Below, piece by piece: positions 24,083 to 30,984 of a stretch of 30,984 bases of DNA (position 1 is its first letter; the number at the start of each line of letters is the position of its first letter). The translations under genes and the position numbers were made by a program. Source of the DNA: CAVWDI01 sp046259385 (GTDB taxonomy: Bacteria > Chloroflexota > Anaerolineae > Anaerolineales > UBA4823); NCBI GenBank assembly GCA_046259385.1, contig JBJYWI010000105.1, positions 1 through 30,984 of the forward strand, given 5' to 3'. Under the pieces are notes generated by a model, which was given only the letters and a program-made list of their open reading frames with translations, did no database searches and was not told where the DNA came from.

Positions 24083-24687
24083 TACATACAAAGCTGCAGT
24101 GACCACAATAATTGCATCCGTTAAACACTAAACAACCTTATTCGCACCTACCTTACCCTTGCATTGAGGTCTGCCCCTTGGCTAAATTTCGTCACTATGT
24201 CGCTTAATAACCGACAATAATTAACCTAAGGTAGAATTAGACAAGGCTCATCGACAAAATCGGTAATATCAGGGAATCAAAATTTTAATTTGCATCAATC
24301 AGGAAACTACAAGCTTGACCATACTTGGCTCAGAAGACCGTATCGTTTAGATTGGGCTTGAATAATATTTAACTTGTTTTCGTTGGGATTGAGGAAAAGG
24401 ACTGGTGCTTACAAATATTTTTGCTATTGATTTTTTTGATTCACAATCATACTTACACCATTGACAAAGACGCTAACCATAATTCAACTTTCTCAAATAA
24501 ATCAAGTTAATCTAATAATATGACTGGTACACATAACGGGGGCAGTTCACCTGTTTCTGATACGAGTCTAACTCCATCTATGAAAACCATCTGAACTGCA
24601 TATCAAGCGGTTTCAGCTAGGTTATGATTTGAATTGTTGTAGAAAATAGGATGATTTCGTGTGCATAAGTGGCTATTTATTTGTTGT
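24083..24687. other. Non-coding spacer after typA
   Basis: About 600 bases without a credible gene. It holds the second copy of the diverged repeat (24298-24349). Read on the minus strand that part gives a short peptide similar to the one upstream of typA, broken by stops. No clear terminator was seen directly after typA. Confidence 0.4.
24298..24349. repeat. Diverged 52-bp repeat downstream of typA
   Basis: Partner of 21961-22012. On the minus strand both encode N(x)TVF..(x)YG...FLI in the same frame, which suggests common descent from a coding sequence. Confidence 0.45.
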
Positions 24688-25428
24688 TTATGGGTTTATG
24701 AAATCCAGCATAATTTCAGCAACCTTTTCATGTTGATCAGCAAGGCTAATTGAGGCAACAACATCCCCCTTTTGGGGTCCATAATCGCCAAATTGAGCAT
24801 GGTTTGCACCTTCAATTCCAATAAATATCGTGTCTGATGGTAACAAGTGCTTATTGTCATTAAAATTTTTGGTGTTTGGAAAATTATTCGTGGCGCTAAA
24901 GATAGAAATTACTGGGACTTTGTTATCTGACAAGTCAGCACTGTCGGGTGGATAAGAATCCCACAAGGCAATTGCAGCGATCGCATTCGGATTGTTCTCC
25001 GCAAATATTGCTGCAGATGCGCCGCCAAGCGAATGCCCAGCAAGGATCCAGGTAGATATTTGCGGATATGCGTCAATAACAGCATTGGCAGCACCTGTAT
25101 TCAAAATCGCTAAATTCAATGGCATAGGAGTGATAATTACCAGTACACCTTGTTCGGCTATTTGATGCAAAATTGGCGCATAGGCGGTTGGCTCCACCAA
25201 TCCACCGGGGTAAAAAATCAACCCGGTTTCTGTCTCCCTGTCAGGTTCAAAAACAATCCACTTGTCTTGTGTAATCGTTACTCTTTCAGTTGATTCAAGT
25301 GCAGACAATGCATCCATTCTTGCTGGGTATGAACCTGTTTTTGACCAAACAATCACTCCCAAGACACCTAAAATGATTACTGTAATTAAGCCAATAAAGG
25401 TAAACTTAATTATTCTTCTTATGTTCAT
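24688..25428 (-). CDS. Membrane-anchored alpha/beta hydrolase
   Basis: 246 residues. One hydrophobic helix at about 8-28 acts as a signal anchor, so the enzyme should face outward. The fold is alpha/beta hydrolase: FYPGGLVEP gives the oxyanion segment, AGHSLGG at 130-136 holds the nucleophile Ser133, and GANHAQFGDYGPQKGD near 207-222 holds the catalytic His. The strand that normally carries the acid (in relatives often '...ND.' after beta-7) reads ISIFSATNNFPN, with Asn at about 181 where Asp is usual, so activity may be reduced or use another acid. A polar C-terminal helix ends the protein. It is probably a carboxylesterase- or dienelactone-hydrolase-like enzyme; substrate unknown. It diverges from the DoxX-like gene. 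Confidence 0.85.
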   Translation of the reverse strand: MNIRRIIKFTFIGLITVIILGVLGVIVWSKTGSYPARMDALSALESTERVTITQDKWIVFEPDRETETGLIFYPGGLVEPTAYAPILHQIAEQGVLVIITPMPLNLAILNTGAANAVIDAYPQISTWILAGHSLGGASAAIFAENNPNAIAAIALWDSYPPDSADLSDNKVPVISIFSATNNFPNTKNFNDNKHLLPSDTIFIGIEGANHAQFGDYGPQKGDVVASISLADQHEKVAEIMLDFINP

Positions 25429-25568
25429 GCTCGCTCCAAGGCAATTTCACAAAGGAGTAAAATTATCCAAAATCTGGCTTCAGGCAAGTAGATATATTTC
25501 ATATTTTAAATCATCAGAATTTTATTGCACATCAGTTTACTGATCAAGCGATCCTATAAAAGAAAGGT

Positions 25569-26036
25569 ATGATTATTGATATGGTCGAAAACAATCTCCA
25601 GCAACAAAAGATCAGACCAATACAATTGATTTTAAGCAAATTACTGGGAGGCTTTTTGGTATTTGCAGGACTTAGCCATCTAAGTGTGTTGCGTCAGGAA
25701 TTCCTGGCCCAGGTTCCAGCCTGGCTCCCGATCGACGGTGATTTGGTTGTGGTCATATCAGGGATTGTCGAGATTATTCTTGGATTGGGATTGATAATCC
25801 TACCTGACAGATACCGGGTGATTATAGGCTGGGTTACTGCAGCGTTCTTTGTATTAGTGTTCCCAGGCAACATCTCTCAGTACGTCAATCAGGTTGACGC
25901 TTTTGGGTTGAATTCCGATATATCACGTTTTACCCGTTTGTTTTTTCAACCGGTTTTGGTGATCTGGGCGCTTTGGTCGACCGGTGCATGGAAGGAGCTG
26001 TGCAAGGGGAAGGCGAAAAGGTCAACTGGCAAGTGA
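25569..26036 (+). CDS. DoxX-like membrane protein
   Basis: 155 residues, four hydrophobic helices (about 25-44, 57-76, 84-103 and 118-138). LLGGFLVFAGLSHLSVLRQEFLAQVPAWLP is the opening seen in DoxX/COG4270 proteins, and VVVISGIVEIILGLGLIILP and FVLVFPGNISQYV are its characteristic second and third helix regions. The family is linked in other bacteria to redox homeostasis and thiol/quinone chemistry, but no role is established for this branch. A Lys/Arg-rich tail (KGKAKRSTGK) should be cytoplasmic. ATG 25569 follows AAAGAAAGG closely; ATG 25581 is an alternative. Confidence 0.85.
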   Translation: MIIDMVENNLQQQKIRPIQLILSKLLGGFLVFAGLSHLSVLRQEFLAQVPAWLPIDGDLVVVISGIVEIILGLGLIILPDRYRVIIGWVTAAFFVLVFPGNISQYVNQVDAFGLNSDISRFTRLFFQPVLVIWALWSTGAWKELCKGKAKRSTGK

Positions 26037-26310
26037 GTCGCCTTTTCTTCTTTATGTTTGGTTCAATTCTGGCAGGGGGACGGTGCAATCCCGGTGCAGC
26101 CAGGGTAACAAGATATGGAAATTATGGACTTTACGGGCATATCTCCTACACATATTAGCAATGGACACAATGGACAAACCCACTTCGTCTACCGCACTGA
26201 ATTACTCTCTTTTTCTATCGCATGCTGAGAAACGCTATAAAACACCAGGTTTTGAGCAATCATGCTGTGATAAGAATCTGGACATCATTTTGGAGAGTAT
26301 GGAGTAGAAT

Positions 26311-26541
26311 TTAGGTGCTGGGTTTATGTAGATACATAGCAATTATGCGCTGTGCGTAATAGTCAGGTAGCTCGGCAGGAGTGACCACTTCCCCACTGAA
26401 AACCAGGAAGAACGGAGTTCCCCAATGGGTGAACTCCAGCTAACGGTATCAAACACACTTAAACAAGAAAGTACACCACAAAGTCGCATTGCTCTCGAGC
26501 GGCTTGTTTTCTTCGCGGTTCAGCTCGAGACCGTGTTTTAC
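26311..26541 (-). pseudogene. Decayed 3' end of an unidentified gene
   Basis: One minus-strand frame runs for 77 codons with two internal stops (TGA and TAG in codons 31 and 34) and reads LELNREENKPLES, then EFTHWGTPFFLVFSGEVVTPAELPDYYAQRIIAMYLHK before TAA at 26311. The amino-acid mix and steady frame look like former coding sequence. I do not recognise the family. No start codon is present. Confidence 0.45.
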
Positions 26542-27176
26542 TTTTAATCAAAAATAAGTTCGAGTTACAGCTTAAATAAGGTAAGCAAAATGCCGGGTAA
26601 ATTTTGTGATATTTTAAGCCGCCTTTCCACCTTAATGCTTTTGAGGCTTTATTTCAGGAATAAACCGCTGTACTACGATTGGATATGTACTAAACGATCG
26701 TCAGTCTGAGCACATCAAAGAGTTTAGATTCTTCAATTCGTTTCCCTGCGGGAAATCTTCGATCAGAATGATAATAGATTATGTTCAGTGTGATTGAGAA
26801 CTAATAAGAGGAGTCCAGACCTGGCGCAGATCGGGTGCAACCTGGTTACACCAGATTCAATTTATAACCGAAAAATCTCTGTTATTTTCCACCCTCATAT
26901 TCCCTCAGATTCTTTGAAACACCATAATCTACATTCATTGGAATAATCGTTTATCGTGAAAGTATGGCGGATAAACTCCAGGCAATTCACTTTTTCCACA
27001 GAATTTAAGACAAAAAAAATTCCATTCAGAAATATTATTCAGATCTTTTGACGGTTTTAATTCGGATAATACATTATTAAAGAATTTAGCGCAATAAGTT
27101 GTTGGGTTATCATCTACCTATTAGTTGACAAATTAAATTAATCTAAAGAAGTTGATGAATAAAGGAATTAGAAAAG
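26542..27176. other. Remainder of a 1.1-kb gene-poor spacer
   Basis: No intact gene. A further minus-strand fragment (FPAGKRIEESKLFDVLRLTIV at about 26696-26758) looks coding but is in another frame and broken by stops, so the decayed gene may have extended this far. The interval 26037-26310 to the left also lacks a convincing gene. Confidence 0.35.
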
Positions 27177-27707
27177 ATGGGAAAAAAGAAAAGGATATTG
27201 CTAATCTTATCAGTTCTTTTTCTGGCAAGTATTGCCTGTCGAACATTGTTTCCGAAAACGGTAGCGCCGGGCAGCTTAGAAGAACAGATCGCCGAAGGGG
27301 ATATTCGGTTTGGGGGTAGCGGGAATGTCGCCTACATTTGCTGTCAAGACCCAACCGCGGCGGTGAGTGTTTACATTGGTCCGAAAACAAAAGAATTGGA
27401 TGGTGTGAAATTTATGGAATACGTGAATCCAGTGAGTGTGAATGCAATCACAGATGGAACGCAGATCAAGGTTGGAGAATGTCAGAAAACCGACCTGGGC
27501 GAGAAATATGACTGGCCAGCTGAAGGTATTTATTACGCTGGGGAAGGGAGGATTGTGTTTACGACTTGCACGCAGAGTATTCACAGAGCGGAAGGAACAG
27601 CGTACCTTGTTGGAGAAGGCTTTGAAGGTGAATATGCATGCTACGACAAAGATAATGGTGGGCTTATGTATGAAGTTGCTATAAGCGCATACGAAAACAG
27701 GCAATGA
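27177..27707 (+). CDS. Lipoprotein of unknown function with several cysteines
   Basis: 176 residues. KKKR, a hydrophobic helix and LASIAC (lipid Cys at 21) form a lipoprotein signal. The mature domain has Cys-Cys in AYICCQDP, then single Cys in VGECQK, FTTCTQS and YACYDK, which could make two or three disulphides outside the membrane. Predicted mainly beta (VSVYIGPKTKELDG, NAITDGTQIKVG, GRIVFTTC). No family recognised. The ATG has a weak purine-rich box (GGAATTAGAAAAG). It lies between a long decayed spacer and the YvlD-like gene. Confidence 0.72.
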   Translation: MGKKKRILLILSVLFLASIACRTLFPKTVAPGSLEEQIAEGDIRFGGSGNVAYICCQDPTAAVSVYIGPKTKELDGVKFMEYVNPVSVNAITDGTQIKVGECQKTDLGEKYDWPAEGIYYAGEGRIVFTTCTQSIHRAEGTAYLVGEGFEGEYACYDKDNGGLMYEVAISAYENRQ

Positions 27708-27777
27708 GGAACATATCTCAATTTGGGTTTTATTGATATACTTCAAACCAGCTTATGATACAGAATCCGATCGTCAG

Positions 27778-27793
27778 AAGGGATCCCCTTTTT
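27778..27793 (+). terminator. Weak terminator-like hairpin
   Basis: AAGGG pairs with CCCTT around an ATC loop, followed by TTT. The stem is only five pairs; its place 70 bases after the lipoprotein stop favours a role. Confidence 0.3.
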
Positions 27794-27849
27794 GGACGCG
27801 GCGGTAAGCAATAAAAGCTTTTTATACTCTTGATTATTTCGGAGGCATT

Positions 27850-28206
27850 ATGAAATTAATTCTCAGGATCCTGATCAACGCCGCAGCCATCTGGCTGACC
27901 AGTTATCTGCTTCCCGGTCTGGGATTCAGCGGGAATATCGTTAACCTGCTGATCGTAGCGGTCATCTTCGGGCTGGTCAACGCCCTGATCCGTCCAATCG
28001 TGAAACTGCTCACACTGCCGATAAACATCGCCACGCTGGGGCTTTTCACACTGGTTATCAACGCCCTCATGCTGATCATAACCGTGTGGTTGAGCGGCGC
28101 ATTGACGCTGGAAGGCGGGATATTGCAGAATTTCGTCACAGCCTTTATCGCTGCCATCATTATCAGCCTGGTCAGCCTGGTCTTGAGCTGGTTTCTGCCG
28201 GATTAG
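27850..28206 (+). CDS. YvlD/phage-holin-4 family membrane protein
   Basis: 118 residues, four hydrophobic helices: ILINAAAIWLTSYLLPG, VNLLIVAVIFGLVNALIRPIVKLLTLPINIATLGLFTLVINALML and a final FIAAIIISLVSLVLSWFLPD. The central block NALIRP..KLLTLP...T.GLF is diagnostic of PF04020, to which B. subtilis YvlD belongs. Despite its holin-like name the family is chromosomal and not tied to phage lysis; in some bacteria it accompanies envelope-stress genes. GGAGG lies 6 bases before the ATG. Nothing phage-like flanks it here. Confidence 0.92.
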   Translation: MKLILRILINAAAIWLTSYLLPGLGFSGNIVNLLIVAVIFGLVNALIRPIVKLLTLPINIATLGLFTLVINALMLIITVWLSGALTLEGGILQNFVTAFIAAIIISLVSLVLSWFLPD

Positions 28207-28484
28207 AGGCCCTCTTCTAAGCACAAATATTACCACGGCGACCAATCGTTTTTTTTAACCAGGCTCTGAATTGAAATTCGAAAATTGAGCCAGTCCTGAG
28301 CGCGCCAGTGGATTCGGTTCTTGGTAGAAAAGCAAAAATCAAACCAACCTGGTTATCGGAAAATGAATAATTTCCCAGAACTGATCCAAAAGATTAGTTA
28401 GGTTAGACAGTCTCTTAAGTTATGATTGGCGCATATTGTGGAGGCAGCTCATCCCAAGCGGATAATTTATATTGGAGATAATGC

Positions 28485-29264
28485 ATGGATGTTCGTGAAC
28501 ACAATCGCCGGGTGTGGGATCTAAATGTGGAGCAGAAAAACCGCTGGACGGTTCCTGTCAGCGAAGAGATCGTTAAAAATGCCCGTAAAGGGCAGTGGGA
28601 GATCGTTTTAACCCCCACAAAACCAGTCCCGCGTGAATGGTTCCCTGATTTGACGGATTTGGAAATCCTGTGCCTGGCTTCTGGCGGCGGGCAGCAAGGA
28701 CCCATTTTAGCGACAGCAGGCGCACATGTCACTGTTTTAGATTTCTCACCCAGACAGTTAGCCCAGGACCGCTTGGTAGCGGAGAGGAATTCGCTCGATA
28801 TTAAAACAGTCGAAGGGGATATGGCTGATCTTTTTATGTTTCCGGACAGAAGTTTTGACCTCATTATTCACCCAGTATCAAATTGTTTCGTGCCTGACGT
28901 AAAACCGGTATGGAAAGAGTCTTACAGGGTGCTGAAGAAAGGGGGGTTACTGCTGTCTGGTTTTGTCAACCCGGTTGTTTACCTCTTTGATTATGAATTG
29001 GCTATAGAAAAAGAAGTCCTCCAGGTAAAGTACAAATTGCCGTATGCGGATACGGTCAGTCTGAGCGCGCGGGAAAAAGCGGAATATCTGGAAGAGGGCT
29101 GGGAGTTTGAGTTCGGCCACACGCTGGAGGACCAGATTGGCGGGCAGATTGAGGCTGGATTTTTGATTGCAGGGTTTTATGAGGACATTCACCCGGAGGA
29201 TGAAAATGACCTGCTTTCAAAATACACTCCCACATTTATAGCCACAAAAGCCCTTAAACCATAG
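28485..29264 (+). CDS. Class I SAM-dependent methyltransferase
   Basis: 259 residues. The Rossmann-like core has motif I as LCLASGGGQQG at about 62-72, the acidic ribose-binding D86 in VTVLDFSP, GDMADLFMFPDRSFDLIIHPVSN for motifs II-IV, and YRVLKKGGLLLSGFVNPVVYLF for the motif VI helix and strand. It transfers a methyl group from SAM; the unusual SGGGQQG (in place of GCGxG) is common in a branch of uncharacterised small-molecule methyltransferases. N-terminal 45 residues (REHNRRVWDLNVEQKNRW) form the usual substrate cap. GGAGA sits 7 bases before the ATG. No neighbours suggest a substrate. Confidence 0.9.
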   Translation: MDVREHNRRVWDLNVEQKNRWTVPVSEEIVKNARKGQWEIVLTPTKPVPREWFPDLTDLEILCLASGGGQQGPILATAGAHVTVLDFSPRQLAQDRLVAERNSLDIKTVEGDMADLFMFPDRSFDLIIHPVSNCFVPDVKPVWKESYRVLKKGGLLLSGFVNPVVYLFDYELAIEKEVLQVKYKLPYADTVSLSAREKAEYLEEGWEFEFGHTLEDQIGGQIEAGFLIAGFYEDIHPEDENDLLSKYTPTFIATKALKP

Positions 29265-29313
29265 GATGTTATGAAGGGAGATGACGGACCGGGAGCCTGA
29301 TAACACCTCCTAT
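29261..29313. repeat. Inverted repeat overlapping the methyltransferase stop
   Basis: ATAGGATGTTAT pairs with ATAACA-CC-TCCTAT (twelve pairs with a two-base bulge), separated by 27 bases. It could form a hairpin at the end of the transcript, but there is no T tract. Confidence 0.3.
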
Positions 29314-29478
29314 ATAAAATATTGAAACACCAGGGACACGGATTTTTAAGTCAATGGAACATATCACGATCCTCTCCAATATACATGATATAATCCACCA
29401 TACTTGTCCAGTTTTCGCTCATTCTTCACGATAACATCTTTGGTGATTTTACACGCTGGGCTCTATTAAGGAGTAGCT

Positions 29479-30063
29479 ATGCATAAACGCCCTCACAAGC
29501 GGGAAATAATTCTCGTTATTTTGATATTAATTTTTATACTTATGCCCGCATGCAGCCCAACCCCCATCGCCACAGATGCTCCAATACCCGCTCCCACAAA
29601 CACAGCAAAACCAACTGATACTTCTCCCCCTCCGCCGGAACTTCGTCCTACCGAAACTGAAGCTTTGTCATCCGAATCCCCCGGTCCGGATGATCCAGCC
29701 GGCACGGATATCACTATTCAGCTCCCGGAAGGCGATTACGATAATGGGTTGAAGTTATCCCGCAGAAATGCATGCTTTGCCTGCCACGAGTTCAACAACG
29801 CTGGACCTTCCTTCAACGCCGAAGGTGATCTCCCGGAAATTGTCGAGCGGGCTGGCATGCGAATCTCTGATCCCCACTACACCGGAACTGCGACCACTCC
29901 CGAGCAGTACTTGATCGAATCGATCGTGCTGGCAAACGAATATATCGTCCCTGGAGAGTGGGATCAAAAGATGGGCTCGACCCTTGGCAACACCTTAACC
30001 GTGCAGGAACTGGCGGATCTTATCGCTTGGGTAACCTCAGGTAAGACCGCCGAAACGCCATAG
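29479..30063 (+). CDS. Lipid-anchored monohaem cytochrome c
   Basis: 194 residues. The lipobox LMPAC gives lipid Cys25. A Pro/Thr/Ser/Glu-rich flexible tether runs from 26 to about 75. The haem domain has CFACH at 99-103 (CXXCH, covalent haem c with His103 as axial ligand), GPSFN soon after as in class I cytochromes, and M165 in KMGSTLGNTLTVQELADLIAWV as the likely second axial ligand before the last helix. It should carry electrons at the outer face of the membrane, like the small cytochromes c that feed oxidases or alternative complex III. GGAG precedes the ATG by about 6 bases. It is alone, with no oxidase gene in the window. Confidence 0.9.
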   Translation: MHKRPHKREIILVILILIFILMPACSPTPIATDAPIPAPTNTAKPTDTSPPPPELRPTETEALSSESPGPDDPAGTDITIQLPEGDYDNGLKLSRRNACFACHEFNNAGPSFNAEGDLPEIVERAGMRISDPHYTGTATTPEQYLIESIVLANEYIVPGEWDQKMGSTLGNTLTVQELADLIAWVTSGKTAETP

Positions 30064-30183
30064 GGCAGCCAGCACCAGCAAATCTCTGTAATTAACAAAC
30101 AGCTGTACCGCGATGGAACAAGGGTATCGTTTTAACTTACTCGAGTTATAATCAATCCCTTGATACATTTAACTCTCGCCAAC

Positions 30184-30312
30184 ATGAAAATCTTCGCCGT
30201 GCCGAACAGTTCGTCCAGTAAATCCACCGGTTCGATTTTCGCATCCTACCGGATGGGGATTGAGAATATCGATGTGGAAATTGCATGTTATCCGATCATG
30301 CACTCTTTTTAA
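30184..30312 (+). other. Small open frame (42 codons) with the second copy of the dispersed repeat
   Basis: ATG-initiated frame ending RMGIENIDVEIACYPIMHSF. No ribosome binding site stands out and no family is recognised. The matching copy at 15299-15351 keeps the same frame, so it may be a fragment of a real, now broken, gene rather than chance. Confidence 0.3.
30234..30286 (+). repeat. Dispersed repeat, copy B
   Basis: Ungapped partner of 15299-15351, with GGATGGGGATTGA identical. The two lie about 15 kb apart on the same strand. Confidence 0.55.
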
Positions 30313-30326
30313 TTATCACCGGTCAG

Positions 30327-30746
30327 TTAACTCACCTGCAATAACTGATCTGAAAGATACGTTGGGATTAAGGTAAAGAGATTCGGGTAGATGGGTGATG
30401 AATTAGTTCGATATATTGAGCCGCAGACAACAATGGTCTTGTACTTGCGAGGCAAGGCAAGCTCATGCATGGCCTGCCTGTAGAGCTGAGGACTGAATCC
30501 TTCAGTTTGTGCCTTCTGGGTGCACAGAACAATCATATCAGCGGATATATCGCAGCCGTCGACTTCCAAGCCGGCGCGGAGGAAAGGTATGAGCAGGCGG
30601 CCGGTGCCACAAGCGACGTCAAGGGCGGGATCCCCGTACCGCTTGATTAGGTCCATAAAATACTCAATCTCGGGACCCTCTGAGTTGAACTCAGCCCACC
30701 AGCGGGCGACAAGACCGTAATGCCAGACCTGAGGATACTCAACCAT
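30327..30746 (-). CDS. SAM-dependent methyltransferase, C-terminally truncated
   Basis: 139 residues where intact relatives have about 240-270. The N-terminal half is well kept: YGLVARWWAEFNSEGPEIEYF (family opening), ALDVACGTGR at 41-50 as the SAM-binding motif I, and GCDISADM with D66 as the ribose-binding acid. After KYKTIVVCGS (about 110) the sequence departs from the family; the expected continuation leading to a 'LKPGG..' helix is replaced by IYRTNSSPIYPNLF and a stop. Loss of the last strands would remove part of the substrate site, so the product is probably inactive. ATG 30746 has no strong ribosome binding site. Confidence 0.65.
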   Translation of the reverse strand: MVEYPQVWHYGLVARWWAEFNSEGPEIEYFMDLIKRYGDPALDVACGTGRLLIPFLRAGLEVDGCDISADMIVLCTQKAQTEGFSPQLYRQAMHELALPRKYKTIVVCGSIYRTNSSPIYPNLFTLIPTYLSDQLLQVS

Positions 30747-30836
30747 TTTATTCAGCCCGGAGATTGTTAAGGCAGACGCCTTACAACCGAATACAACGCG
30801 TTATTACAGTATATATTTTAATACACAGTACCTTTT

Positions 30837-30983
30837 TTAATTGATATTCGCCAACTCCTTCTCTTGCCCTTTTATTTGTTTATCTAATGTTTTAAAGATT
30901 TCCTCTTTGATTGTGATGTAAATTCGAAGTTGTGCTTCCTTCAAATTTAACAAGGCTTTTATTGCTTTTATTTTTTCATCTTT
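30837..30983 (-). CDS. 3' end of an unidentified Lys/Glu-rich gene (starts beyond the window)
   Basis: An open minus-strand frame enters from the right edge and ends at TAA 30837. Its 48 visible residues read KDEKIKAIKALLNLKEAQ, then RIYITIKEEIFKTLDKQIKGQEKELANIN. Heptad-like spacing of Leu and Ile among Lys and Glu suggests a helix or coiled coil. Base composition is AT-rich compared with neighbours. I recognise no family. Confidence 0.5.
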   Translation of the reverse strand, partial: KDEKIKAIKALLNLKEAQLRIYITIKEEIFKTLDKQIKGQEKELANIN

Positions 30984-30984
30984 T

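Noticed and set aside
26161..26307. ATG frame of 48 codons after the DoxX-like gene
   Set aside because: No ribosome binding site, no family, and it is next to a decayed convergent gene; chance cannot be excluded.
26494..26530. CTCGAGC ... GCTCGAG inverted repeat
   Set aside because: Only seven pairs made of an already palindromic hexamer, inside a decayed coding frame; no T tract.
27850..28206. Phage-holin family name suggesting a prophage
   Set aside because: The PF04020 family is chromosomal and no phage genes, integrase or attachment repeats flank it.
1..30984. tRNA, rRNA and CRISPR signatures
   Set aside because: Scanning by eye for T-loop, anticodon-arm and regularly spaced repeats gave no candidate; a covariance-model search would be needed to exclude divergent RNAs.

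Overview
The window looks like chromosomal sequence from a member of the Chloroflexota, most likely the Anaerolineae. This is an inference. It rests on the style of the lipoprotein signal peptides (short Lys/Arg start, Leu-rich core, LAALAC / LASIAC lipobox), on the set of protein families, and on the mix of moderate-GC genes with AT-rich, partly decayed spacers. No rRNA, tRNA, CRISPR array or intact mobile element was found.

Layout. (1) 1-4517, minus strand: a tightly packed operon reading PqqD-like protein, HPr-kinase-like protein, then four GT2 glycosyltransferases, the last cut by the window edge. A PF14907-type nucleotidyltransferase diverges from it at about 4703-5962. The set resembles peptide-chaperone/kinase/nucleotidyltransferase cassettes next to surface-glycan genes and is the best candidate here for an under-described system. 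(2) 6120-6989, minus: a HTH-CBS-CBS-ACT-like regulator with a well-formed promoter (TTGACT, 17 bp, TATAAT) whose spacer holds a perfect 16-bp palindrome, with a second partial copy next to the ribosome binding site. This looks like autorepression. (3) 7153-12976, plus: four paralogous zinc-free MDR oxidoreductases, interleaved with DUF6326-like and DUF4386-like membrane proteins and the debris of a larger membrane protein. (4) 13053-19500: three polytopic GT-C-like proteins (one apparently half-length) and an EamA transporter. (5) 19689-21715: two lipoproteins (one discoidin-like) around a decayed DinB gene. (6) 22205-24082: typA/bipA behind a structured leader with an intrinsic-terminator hairpin almost touching the start codon. 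(7) 24688-30984: an alpha/beta hydrolase, a DoxX-like protein, a 1.1-kb decayed spacer, a cysteine-containing lipoprotein, a YvlD/phage-holin-4 family protein, two methyltransferases (one truncated), a lipid-anchored monohaem cytochrome c and the 3' end of a Lys-rich gene.

How it works together. Regions 1 and 4 both point to cell-envelope glycan assembly: GT2 enzymes on the cytoplasmic side and GT-C enzymes using lipid-linked sugars on the outer side. The PqqD/HprK-like/nucleotidyltransferase trio suggests that a peptide-linked or nucleotide-dependent step is coupled to it. Region 3 looks like a lineage-specific expansion of NAD(P)H-dependent redox enzymes. Several genes are visibly truncated or decayed (near 10023, 18592, 20508, 26311 and 30327), so gene loss is active here.
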